Shown piece by piece: positions 18,422 through 28,211 of a stretch of 64,000 nt of DNA (positions are counted from its first letter, which is position 1; each line of letters starts with the position of its first letter). The translations under genes and the position numbers were made by a program. Source of the stretch: Schizochytrium sp. TIO01 (Eukaryota; Sar; Bigyra; Thraustochytrida; Thraustochytriidae); the NCBI GenBank assembly GCA_004764695.1, contig SMSO01000014.1, positions 2,679,148-2,743,147 of the forward strand. The letters run 5' to 3'. The notes under the pieces were generated by a model that had not been told where the DNA came from, did not search any database, and saw only the letters and a list, made by a program, of their open reading frames with translations.

Positions 18422-20809
18422 ATGGGTAACAGCAAGTCGTCAAGCTCGAGCTCGCGCGGAAGCCACCGCGGGAACTCTCAGAGACCCGCCTCGTCGCTCC
18501 CGCGCCCCTCGGCGGCTGCCTCGTCGGCCTCAAATTCGGCGACCCCCTCGTCTTCTCAACCTACATCATCGGCCGCTCCGCAGGGTCCCTATCCGGGCGG
18601 TGCCGGGCGCTCAGCAGGACAACCTCCTCCCGTGCGCTGCCCTCGATGCCGTCGGCTGTTGCAGCCTCCCGCGAATCATGACCGTTTCCTGTGCCCATGT
18701 GGTCAAATGCTCATGGCGCCTTCCGCGGCCAACAATGCCGCATCGAGCACGAATGGCCAAACTGGTGGTGGTGCTGCGTCATCTGGAACCTCTTCCACAT
18801 CGCAATACCCTGGTTCAGGACCTAGTTCGATTTATGGTCGAAACGGCGGCCCACCAAATGCGGGGCAAAATCAAGTCCAACATGTGCGATGCCCCACGTG
18901 TAACACGACACTGGCACCGCCTCCAGGAGCTCCAATATTCAGGTGTCCTTGTGGAACGCACTTGAGAGCGCCTAATATAAATACAATGCAGACCTCACAG
19001 AGAGCTCTGGTCGACCCTGCAACAGGTATGAATTCAAGACAGAGTAATGGTACTTTAGGAGGCGAAAGCGAGGTCCAGAGGAAGCTTCAAGAGCATCCGG
19101 AAATGGCGGAGATGATGGCAACCCTTGTGCAAAGACGCGGAGAACTCCAGTGGCTTAGACAGGTGGACGCCTCGGGGGTCAACCTTGTATGGAAGAATTT
19201 GCAATCTGACGAGGAAGAGGCTCGCAAATATAAGCTTGAGCAACAGTGCATGAGCGAGTTTGCAAGCAAGATTCCGGACCTGACGACTAAACAGCTGTAT
19301 GAAAAGCTTGAGACAATGCAAATTTCTACGGAGGCATGCGAGAGCGACGAGGATCTCAGGGAAACCCTACTACATGCAAAGGAAACGCTCCTGGAACTCC
19401 CGATCGAAGAGCTCCAGAGCAGACTTGACACTCTCGGCGTGAGCTATGATGATGTCAATGATCCATCTGAGCTTGCTGATAGGCTCATCACAGCAGTGTG
19501 GTACAGTGGACTGTACGACGACGGTTACGTACGTGAGGTGCTTGAGGACTTCTCGTTGGACTGGATTCCAGCGGCAAAGTATAAGCTGGATCCCTCGAAA
19601 CCGCCGCGCCCCGTTGCAGCGTCGGTACTCGAGCACATGAGCACCCAACCGTTCAATGACAAGCTTCAATGGTTCAAGGAACACATGAAAGGAATGAAGA
19701 CACCCTGGGAGGATGGGCATGTTCAGGTCAAGGTGAGGCGCCGCGAACTCCTGCGAGACGCTTTTACAAACCTGAACCAGTTGACTCCTGAACATATGCG
19801 CCGTCATTTCCGATTCGAGTTCCTCGGAGAGCCCGGTTTGGATGCTGGTGGTGTAGCCCGCGAGTTCTTTGAGCTTGTCACTGATTCGATTTTCAATGTC
19901 GATTTTGGCCTCTTTGAGTACTCCGGTGTGGATAACATTTGTTACAGTATTAACCCTAGTTCAGGTATCGCAAATGAGTTGCACATGCGCTACTTCTACT
20001 TCCTTGGACGCATTATGGGCAAAGCTCTTTTCGATGGACACATTATCCCTGCGCATCTTACGCGCCCTATGTATAAGCATTTGCTCGGCTTCCCAATCAC
20101 AGAAGCTGATATTGAGTTCGTCGACCCTGTGGTGTACAAGAGTATGGCCGACATCAAGGAATGCGAGGATGTTGAGTATCTGTACCTCGACTTTACCACG
20201 GCAAGCCGTGTTTTTGGCGAGACCCAAATGGTTGAGCTTAAACCCGGTGGCGCTGATATTGAGGTTACAAATGAGAACCGCGAGCAGTATTTGCACCTGC
20301 TTGTCAAGTTTATCTTGTTTGACCGGCTCGCCCCACAGCTTGCGATGCTCTTGAAGGGTTTTTACGAGGTTGTCCCCGCACATCTGATTTCTATCTTTGA
20401 CTACCAGGAGCTTGAGCTTCTCATGTGTGGTTTGCCAAATATCGACGTTGATGACTGGCGCGAAAACACCATGTACCGCGGCGCTTACCAGCAAAAGGGT
20501 GATCGCCATCAGGTTATTCAGTGGTTCTGGGAAGTTATGGGCGAGTTCTCCCAAGAGCAGCGTGCAAAGTTTTTGCAATTTGCCACTGGTACTTCTCGGG
20601 TTCCTGTGCAGGGGTTTTCGGCTCTGCAGTCTTCCGATGGTGTTCTGAAACTCTTTACAATCGATTCTATTCCTCAAGACAAACTCTTTCCCCGCTCTCA
20701 TACATGCTTCAACCGGATAGACCTTCCTATCTATCCGAACAAGCAAACCCTTAAGCGCTACATCTTGCAGGCATTGTCTTTAGAAGCGGTTGGTTTTGCA
20801 GAGGAGTAA
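18422..20809 (+). CDS. HECT-type E3 ubiquitin ligase with N-myristoylation signal and two LSD1-like zinc fingers
   Basis: 795 residues from the ATG at 18422 (context ACCATGG). The frame is open 17 codons further back but without an ATG. The N-terminus MGNSKSSS fits the N-myristoylation consensus (Gly2, Ser5, Lys/Ser), predicting membrane attachment. Residues ~6-70 are Ser/Pro-rich. Two short Cys modules follow, from about residues 73 (CPRCRRLLQPPANHDRFLC) and 157 (CPTCNTTLAPPPGAPIFRC), matching the plant/protist LSD1 zinc-finger pattern C-x2-C-x-x-L-x-x-P-x-G-A. A WW-like or helical middle region leads to a full HECT domain (about 440-795) with the N-lobe phrase FLGEPGLDAGGVAREFF, E2-binding elements, and the catalytic Cys at residue 762 in SHTCFNRIDLP. 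All core HECT features are intact, so it should be active. Substrates unknown. Confidence 0.94.
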   Translation: MGNSKSSSSSSRGSHRGNSQRPASSLPRPSAAASSASNSATPSSSQPTSSAAPQGPYPGGAGRSAGQPPPVRCPRCRRLLQPPANHDRFLCPCGQMLMAPSAANNAASSTNGQTGGGAASSGTSSTSQYPGSGPSSIYGRNGGPPNAGQNQVQHVRCPTCNTTLAPPPGAPIFRCPCGTHLRAPNINTMQTSQRALVDPATGMNSRQSNGTLGGESEVQRKLQEHPEMAEMMATLVQRRGELQWLRQVDASGVNLVWKNLQSDEEEARKYKLEQQCMSEFASKIPDLTTKQLYEKLETMQISTEACESDEDLRETLLHAKETLLELPIEELQSRLDTLGVSYDDVNDPSELADRLITAVWYSGLYDDGYVREVLEDFSLDWIPAAKYKLDPSKPPRPVAASVLEHMSTQPFNDKLQWFKEHMKGMKTPWEDGHVQVKVRRRELLRDAFTNLNQLTPEHMRRHFRFEFLGEPGLDAGGVAREFFELVTDSIFNVDFGLFEYSGVDNICYSINPSSGIANELHMRYFYFLGRIMGKALFDGHIIPAHLTRPMYKHLLGFPITEADIEFVDPVVYKSMADIKECEDVEYLYLDFTTASRVFGETQMVELKPGGADIEVTNENREQYLHLLVKFILFDRLAPQLAMLLKGFYEVVPAHLISIFDYQELELLMCGLPNIDVDDWRENTMYRGAYQQKGDRHQVIQWFWEVMGEFSQEQRAKFLQFATGTSRVPVQGFSALQSSDGVLKLFTIDSIPQDKLFPRSHTCFNRIDLPIYPNKQTLKRYILQALSLEAVGFAEE

Positions 20810-21599
20810 AGATAAAATCAACAAATACACGTGTATGTGTGTATAGATGCTTGTTCGCTAACCCTCTTGACTCCTTTTTCGTACTCCCAGAAACATTTTT
20901 TTAGAAGCACAAATTAAACCTCCTGCTTACAGACCACGCACAATTTCATTCCAGACGCACTGATGCTCATTCAGACGAACCATTATTACACGCACGTAGG
21001 AGATGAGTGCTAGCTCAACACATTATCTCGAGAGGACCGCAGGCTGTTTTGTATTATTTCATCTCTCCACGCATCATCCTCGCTACTTTGGCCTTGTTTA
21101 ATTTCCTAAATCTTCCTTTTCTGAATAGTTTGGGGATGAAGAGAGAACTCCCCTGCATAAATGGCATCGTTACCTAACTGTCTGATAGGCCTGTGTTTTC
21201 ATTTTGACCTTCAATTACCATAATCCCTTCTCAATATTACTACCCACCTCTTCTTATCAAGCCCGTTCGCTCCTTCTTCTTTTCATTTTTTTCAGATATC
21301 AATTTAACAAACCCCAAACCCGAATTGTTGCTCTTTATATTCTTATAGTCTACTCTCTCTTGGCTTGTCTTCATATATTTTCCGGAAGAAGCAGAGAGCA
21401 TGTGTACAACATATAGTAGCTGCGAAATCATCTATTTCCGAAGAGCGGTATAAAATCAAAACTAAACGGAAGACATGATTTCACCCCTTAGTCTATATGG
21501 AAACACCCTTCCAGCTTGTAAAAAATCAAGAGGGTTTGATCTTCGACATCACTCTTAGTTTTAATCGGAAAGGAAAAATAGAAATCACGCATATTCAAG
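20810..21599. other. convergent 3' intergenic region
   Basis: 790 bases between the stops of the HECT gene (+) and the EEP-family gene (-). AT- and pyrimidine-rich; open frames here (up to 70 residues) show no protein-like content. Confidence 0.45.
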
Positions 21600-22454
21600 T
21601 TACATTTTAGATGACTTATGGGAAAAGTCAATTACAATTGGAAAGTGGTCGCTGAGGCAAATCGCATTCTGGACGCTTGCGCTGTGCAGGTTAAAATGCT
21701 CGAGAAAGCCAGGGCCAGCAAAACAATAGTCGATGCGATATAGTGGTTCTTCCACACTGGCTGTTGGCGTCGGAGGAGTGTCTAAATCAACATAGTGGAA
21801 ACAATCCAAATAACCATGGTTCTCTAGCTCGTCCAGGCAACCATGCGAAGGCATGGCCCACCCTCTTTCGCGATGCCTATCCTCGAGTTGCTGCCAATGC
21901 TGATCTTCATAATCCTTTCGCTTAAGAGCATTGAAGTCCCCGCAAAGAACAACAGGCTCGTTCCGCTCAGTTTTTACACTTTCAAGAACCTCGCGAACAT
22001 GTTTAAGTTGGACACGCCGCTCATCTTCGCTCATGTGATCCAAGTGTGTGGCAGCCACTGTAAACTTGGGCAAGCCGACTGGGCTACCATCTATGCTACA
22101 CACAAGAAGTCCACGCACTATTTGATGAACCTTGTCTTCAAATTTAATCCGTGAGCCGCCCTTGAGCTGTGTGGCTTTGCACTGCTCTAAAGGCAAGCTT
22201 GAGCAAACTGCATTTCCATAATTCCCATTTCGCACATGGCCATAGAACTCCACATTTGACACACCAAGAGCTCGGCCAAACCTCTCAAGTGTGTCAGGCC
22301 ATCGATTCAGGTCTACCTCGTTCAAGCAGACTACCGTGGGGTTTAACTTTGCAAGAGACTGGCCTATTGCCTCAATAGTGCACTCCCCTGTCGAGCCCAC
22401 GAACTGCTTCACATTGTAGCTCACAAACCTCAGCCTCGACGAGGAAGAGGCCAT
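21600..22454 (-). CDS. endonuclease/exonuclease/phosphatase (EEP) family hydrolase
   Basis: 284 residues, one exon, ATG at 22452-22454. All core motifs of the EEP (DNase I/APE1/sphingomyelinase/deadenylase) fold are seen in order: SYNVK near the N-terminus, CLNEVD (catalytic Glu), ATHLDH, CGDFNALK (Asp/Asn pair), RIDYCF and finally LSDHFPIV (Asp-His). The protein is near the minimum size for the fold and has no signal peptide or membrane segment. Substrate cannot be assigned from sequence alone: candidates are phosphodiester bonds in DNA/RNA, tyrosyl-DNA adducts or phospho-lipids. It is convergent to the HECT gene and divergent to the two-exon gene at 23353. Confidence 0.88.
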   Translation of the reverse strand: MASSSSRLRFVSYNVKQFVGSTGECTIEAIGQSLAKLNPTVVCLNEVDLNRWPDTLERFGRALGVSNVEFYGHVRNGNYGNAVCSSLPLEQCKATQLKGGSRIKFEDKVHQIVRGLLVCSIDGSPVGLPKFTVAATHLDHMSEDERRVQLKHVREVLESVKTERNEPVVLCGDFNALKRKDYEDQHWQQLEDRHRERGWAMPSHGCLDELENHGYLDCFHYVDLDTPPTPTASVEEPLYRIDYCFAGPGFLEHFNLHSASVQNAICLSDHFPIVIDFSHKSSKM

Positions 22455-23352
22455 TTCGCTGTGCGCCTCGCAAACTTTTCGCCAAACCCAGCCCTCGCTG
22501 AATCGATATTTGCCTACTGCGCACCGCTGAAGACTCGACCAAGCAGACGAGTGGAATGATGGATATCTCCACGCCGGTGTTGGAGTCCCGGACTTTGAAT
22601 GATTGAATGCCTTTTTTCAAGCAAAAGCAAAGATTTATTTATATAACAAGATGGCCTATAGCTAACTACTCCTACTACTAAGACTCGGGTTTAGAAGCAA
22701 AAAAGAGGTTTTGCGTTCTTTTGATCCATGAGTTCTGCATGTTCTGAAAGTTCCTTGTACACCTGGTCTGGTAGCCACGGCTTGTCTGTGGGGGAAAAGA
22801 AATCCGTTCACGTGGCGTGAGCAGTTCCGAGAGCGGAATTCTTGAACTTACATGTGGCTGGCGAGTCGACTTGCTGGAGTTTTGCATCTTGATGGATAAG
22901 AAACACTATGGAGATACTAGGCGAAACAGATATTCTCTGGCGATCGATAAAAGTACTTTGGGAGTAATGATGCGCCACTGAAATTCTCTTACAGTCCTCA
23001 CAAAGATGGTGTGCGAAAGATATTCCGCGGCGGAGAAACGAATGCAAGCAAGCAAGAAAGTGACCATTGAAATTGGCGTGGAAAGCTAAACGAATCGATC
23101 ATGATATACCGCGAGTTCCTAGATAGATTACACATTATTGCAAACCTGTGACCAGAAGAGCAAAGCTGCTTCATCATAACCAGCTGCCTGTATGCGCCGC
23201 GCGCAAGTGAGCAGAACTACAGCACTGCAATAGAGGATCTTGAGCCTTTTCAATCTGTGCTGCTGTGAACTGCAGACTTGCCTTGCTCTTGCTGGTGTTG
23301 AGGGCAAGACAAAGGGAGTCTAATAGTTCGAAGTTGAGTTTGGCGAGCAACC
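22455..23352. promoter_or_regulatory. divergent intergenic region that may hide a short spliced gene
   Basis: 898 bases between divergent starts. Besides promoters, the minus strand from about 23070 down to 22691 contains plausible splice sites (see the separate entry). Confidence 0.35.
22691..23047 (-). other. possible short spliced gene (minus strand), incomplete model
   Basis: On the minus strand a GTAAGT donor at 22851-22846 and an AG after a C-rich tract at 22787-22786 define a 66-base intron. Joining them gives the C-terminal sequence VDSPATYKPWLPDQ followed by a helical VYKELSEHAELMDQKN and a stop at 22691-22693. A second donor-like GTAAGA (near 22990) with an acceptor near 22910 would extend it upstream in phase. 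I could not find a convincing initiator ATG, and other frames are also open over this interval, so this is only a candidate for a small (about 70-90 residue) protein. Confidence 0.25.
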
Positions 23353-24252
23353 ATGGCTCTGGCAATGAGACCGGCGTCAAGCCGTAGCTCAACGTCGAGG
23401 AGCAGCAATAGCGGGTTTGATGAGGCCAGCTTTAAAATGCCGGGGCAAGTTGATACTGTAAAGGAGTATTTTCAGATGGCGTCGCAGCCTCCACGGCATC
23501 ACTTTGGCAAGCGCGTTAATAATCAAGCTCGTCCTCATATTTATCAAGAGTGGGATTTTCTGAAGGTAAGTTACTTGATGCCCATACTTTGATTGCCTTC
23601 AAAGTTGTGAGACCTTGGCATGCTATCACTGTTGCGTTGGATCAAAGGCACTGAATGCCCTTAGATACAACGAAATGTTGATTTGCTGAAGCTAACAACG
23701 AAACTGGAATTTACATAAATGCAGAGTTCCAATGAGCCTCAATGGCAGCAGGCTCGAGGTGTAAGAGAGACTCGGTTTCACAAGGGTTTTGAGCGAAGAA
23801 AATATGAAAACATCGAAGGAGCTCCGCACCGATCTTGTAATAACTCAGGCGAGCCATTTAAACCATCCCACTCAGCGAGGAGAGAGGCTTTGGCATATCT
23901 TAAGGGCGAGTGTACAGGGTACAATATTATCTCTGGTGACCGACCATCAACTACTTCAGGTGCTCGTGTCAAAGAGCTGTACCCGTCATATGGTGTTGTC
24001 CGTGAAGTACGCGGGCGTCGGCATTTTGATGAAGAGCATTGTCGCCCAAAGACACGCGGTAATATGAATGAATACAGACAAGTCAAATTTTATCAAGAGC
24101 AGAAAAACTCAGAAGCGTCACGACACCGACAAGAGTTACTCTACAAAGATGGTCTCACAAACAGCGTTAAGCGGACCTCTGTTCTGGGTTACGGGCGAGG
24201 CGACATGTCCTCTCGCGGCGTGTCAGATAACTTTCAATACGGCCAGCTCTAG
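23353..24252 (+). CDS. two-exon basic protein of unknown function
   Basis: Exons 23353-23565 and 23725-24252 (intron 159 bases, GTAAGT donor, GCAG acceptor, phase 0) give 246 residues. The protein is rich in Arg, Tyr, Gly and His and has no membrane segment. Phrases such as HFGKRVNNQARPHIYQEWDF, GYNIISGD and a C-terminal GYGRGDMSSRGVSDNF have the short aromatic/Gly turn pattern often seen in axonemal microtubule-inner proteins. That comparison is impressionistic and no family is claimed. The splice join is well supported because codon content is continuous across it. Divergent with the EEP gene. Confidence 0.7.
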
Positions 24253-25337
24253 ATGGTATACCTTTCTCTTAATTTCATATGAGCCAACATTTGAGTAATG
24301 CCTTCGTTTACGCTCTTTGACAGGTCTAAACGCCAAGATTGACGCATATTGTGGCTCACCATCTTGTCGACCGGTGATGTACCTCGAGGACAGCGTCCAT
24401 GATTCTAAACATATACTATGTATTTTTTTTTCTTATGTCTTTTTCTCAAAGTCTATATGTCGAACGCGAGGATGACATCATTAAAGTGAATGAGAAACGC
24501 AAGGAGTGTGGTGTTACTTCGTCAAACCCAAGCTTGAGTTGCATAGTTAGGGAGGTTTGGTGAGCTAGCATATTTCTTACCTTGATGGCTTGGTTATTTC
24601 TTTAAATTAAAAGATTGATTTTAATTTTAAAATAAATAATTTATAATCAATTATTAATAGTTGATAATTAGAATATCCTAGAAAAGAATAATAAAATAAA
24701 ACTTTGAAAAAACTTGATGTATTCAACTATTTCGTTGCTACTTCTTCTTGACTACTTCACGCGGTATATGCTGCAGCATCTAGATTTGTCTTGGTGTCAT
24801 TTTCTAATCCCCTTCAACATTCATGGATCCGAGCGAAATTTGTTTAGTAAAAATAAGAAGTTCTCGGTCTCACTGCTTTTATTATTATTATAAAGTTGTC
24901 TTCTTGGTGGAGGTCTTTTCCCCGAGCACACAAAAGTACCTTATTAATGAAAAACAAACAAATGGTGCACTATATTCGATTCAAAGTCAACTTAAGAAAA
25001 CTAAATTCGACCTTCTCTCCTCAACTCGCCACTTCAAAAACTGATCTTCGCAGAGAAACCGCGTTCCAAAAAGCTTTTGATGGCACCCACAAAGTAAAAA
25101 AGAGGATAAAGTTGCACTTTCGAGTATTATTACCACGCATCACTTAGGGATAATAGATTTGTAGGCCAATGTTCAACGTGTGTACACCAAAGTTAGCACG
25201 TGGACACCACAACCTTCAGACTTTCACAAAAGCTTTTCTTTGGCCCAGCCTGTGTCACTCAGCATATCCTAAAGAGGGCACATACCCCTGGGCCCCGTCG
25301 CCGAGTTAAACCTCGCTGAAGTCTGAGGGCTGGTAGT
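24253..25337. other. intergenic, AT-rich
   Basis: About 1.1 kb between two plus-strand genes. Strongly AT-rich around 24600-24720. Just before the next ATG (25275-25345) is a GC-rich stretch with limited resemblance to 5S rRNA internal sequence (see findings). No gene called. Confidence 0.45.
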
Positions 25338-26171
25338 ATGACCAGACTTGGGGAGGGCGTCGCTAATTTCCACGAGGGCCTCGTGCACGTGCTGTTTGCT
25401 GGGCACAGCACAGGTCCTGACGCTGATGCGGAGGCCTATGCGGAGGCAGCGCGGTTTCTTGCAGGTGATGATGGTCCCGATTGGACACTACACTCATGCT
25501 GTAATCGGAGACAAATTGTTTTATGCTGCCTGATTGGAGGTTACACGCTTATCATCTGGTTCTTGTGGAGATGGCTAATCATTCGCCCCTTTAAAATCCT
25601 TGCTGTTTTCCTACATGAACTTTCACATGCGATCGCTGCGATTATCACATGCGGCTCAGTTGAAGGTATGGAGGTTCACGCTAATGAAGGCGGCGTTACA
25701 AAAACCGTAGGTGGTTCACCTTGGTGCATTGTCCCAGCTGGGTACATTGGGTCCGCTTTGTGGGGATTCTTCTTTATGTTATGCTCGCAATCTTATATCG
25801 CATCGCAGTTTGCGTCAGCTATCTTGGGTGTATCACTAGTTGCAGTTCTCGTGATCGCAGACAATAATACGTTACGCTTATTGTGTTTGGCTTTCATTGC
25901 CCTCCTGGTGACATTTTGGGTGCTTCAGGTAGAGCATATTTTCGAGGGTCTTCAATATCTTTTGTTGTTTGTTGGAACAATGAATGGATGGTTTGCCATT
26001 TATGATTGTCACGATGATTTAATTAGTCGCCGTGTCAATGGCTCCGATGCTGTTGTATTTGCAGAGATGACACACACATCTGCTCGTTGTTGGGGAATTA
26101 TCTGGGCACTCTTTAGTCTCGGCATAATGACTCTTGGGGTCTACCTGTCACTCGTTATCGCGAGCCACTAG
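25338..26171 (+). CDS. M50-like integral membrane zinc metalloprotease (site-2-protease-related)
   Basis: 277 residues, single exon. After a ~50-residue soluble start come several hydrophobic helices. The zinc motif HELSH (HExxH) is at residues 93-97 inside FLHELSHAIAA, directly following a hydrophobic helix, as in the M50B-like peptidase family. A second conserved feature, the GYIGSALWG turn at about 135-143, matches the G-x-x-G-x-x-x-W/G segment of these proteins. About 6-7 membrane segments are visible, the last near the C-terminus. Such proteins cleave substrates within or next to membranes; the substrate here is unknown. An acidic residue after the membrane core (for example NN or D near NGWFAIYDCHDD) could supply the third ligand. 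Start chosen at the first ATG in the frame. Confidence 0.85.
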   Translation: MTRLGEGVANFHEGLVHVLFAGHSTGPDADAEAYAEAARFLAGDDGPDWTLHSCCNRRQIVLCCLIGGYTLIIWFLWRWLIIRPFKILAVFLHELSHAIAAIITCGSVEGMEVHANEGGVTKTVGGSPWCIVPAGYIGSALWGFFFMLCSQSYIASQFASAILGVSLVAVLVIADNNTLRLLCLAFIALLVTFWVLQVEHIFEGLQYLLLFVGTMNGWFAIYDCHDDLISRRVNGSDAVVFAEMTHTSARCWGIIWALFSLGIMTLGVYLSLVIASH

Positions 26172-28211
26172 GCCAATATGGAATCAGACCACTGCCGTTT
26201 TACTCTTTTGCTTTCCGTGAAGGTAACAACTGCGAATTTTGCGTAATCTTCTCATATCCCTCTTTTTGTTTTATTCTTCTATAGAAGAAGGTGAAGTGAA
26301 GCGAAAATCATTTTAATGCAACATAATACCTGTCGCAGCAACTTCGAACCTTTTCAGACTTAACTCAGTGGCTTTAATTAGAATTAAAAACTGTGGTGGA
26401 CATTGAACTCTAAGTATTACGTCACATACATCACGAACCAACTCTGGTGTCCCTTTTTCGTCACTAGACTAAGCTATAAGTGAAGGAAAATGCAGTCCTA
26501 CCGCTAGGCGCGGCCAATTTCGATACACTTTTGAGTCTTCGCAACACGTAAACCAATCGATGAATATTTTGATTTTTGTATCTCTGAATTTTTTTCGCTG
26601 TTCCTATGTTTACTATCGTGGCTAGAAACGATGTTGGCGACTTTCTAGATCTCGTTTTCACGTGTAACACATTTAAAAAACCTTTTTTTTAAACAGATGC
26701 AAGATAGACACTGCCACAACAACAGCAATAACAAGACGCATACTCTGGGTATTTATGCGGCGACCCAAGGGGTTCCTTACAATGAGCATATTTACCGATT
26801 CATAACTTTCATATTTTCATTTTTAGGAAAGGACATAAGGTCAATTGCTTATTGCTTAACTGTGGTTGAACATCGTATGCATGCAGAATAATCGATCAGT
26901 GGACATAACAGACTTCAGCTGTACGAGCCCTGGCCAGCTACCTGACTTGCTTCTGTTGTGAAAATGTTAATCTTAGCAGGCGATTTTCTCGAATAATCTG
27001 CTAGACTGTCTTTCGTCGTGATTGACGATTGACGATGGTGTAGAGCTTTTCACACCGAACTATTTTAGTTCTCGATATCTAGTAATGATTGATGGTTGAT
27101 AAAAACACTTGAATTATTTTTCACACTCCCGTACAATCGATCCCATCCCCCTTCGATTTTCTTAGTCAAGGAACACAGCTACAAGAATAGCAGCCTCTGC
27201 CAAAATAAATAGCAAGATTATCGCTCTAGAGAATCTCGAGACACTTCCCCGAAACGTGCCGCCGAAAATGGTCTCTCTACTATACCTTTTCAATATTGAA
27301 AATCAAAAAAGCTTGCCAGGAGGCATATTTCTCTGGATCAACTTCGGGTTCATGGGTCACTCGAATAGCCATCGAAAATCCACACTAAACTTACAAGAGT
27401 AAAGCAGAAGATTGGTAGTATATACCCTACCGCATATTATTACTAGATTAAAAAAATTAATTTGGGTTACTATTTACAAATTTTAAAATATAAAAAGGAC
27501 ATGCAATTACCGGAAAGATCAAAGCAGTTAGAACAGAGTACGTGCCAGCAACAAGCAAAGTACGAAGATCAATGAAGAATATCCCCAAAACGCTTTTGCA
27601 CTACTAACCTCCTGTTTGTCAACGTAGTTAGTTGTACGACAATTTAGAAATATCTTTCCTCTCTGAGTATTCCTCACAGAGATAGAACATCTCCTTCATA
27701 CTCATCACCATTTCAATAGGCCACATTAAATATCTTGATGCAAAAATACAATCTTATAGTGTCATTCGCACGATATCCTCTGTGTCAAAGGACTTCTTAT
27801 TGTAGAAGCTATGCCATGTTCACTACGCAATGCAGTGAACGAGTTGAAGGGCCAAGTTCGCACGAACGAACTAAACAATGCCAGGGTAAAATAAACATAT
27901 GTACCTGCTTGTTCGCAGTAATAATAACAAGCACATAGACAAACAAATACTAAGGAAAGTATTAGTAGATCAACAAATAAGTGACCAAATAGGAATGAAG
28001 AAAACATTTTATAAGATATATAAAAGCAGAGAACGAAACCTTCCTTAGCAAAGTCGGCTTCGACGTTGCCACGTTGTTCGGGCGCGAGCCAAGGCCGCTC
28101 TGCTCGGGAGCAACAAGGTCCGCCGGGGTGGCGGGTGCTCGGGAGGGTGCCGGTCTCCCATAATCTTCCTGCTTGCGTCGTCTCAGCCTAACACGGTGCG
28201 ACAGGCTCATC
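26172..28211. other. 2 kb intergenic, no gene seen
   Basis: AT-rich with stops in all frames; open frames are all under 85 residues and unlike protein except where they overlap the leader of VPS54. The last 150 bases (28060-28211) are GC-rich and form the likely VPS54 promoter/leader. Confidence 0.5.
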
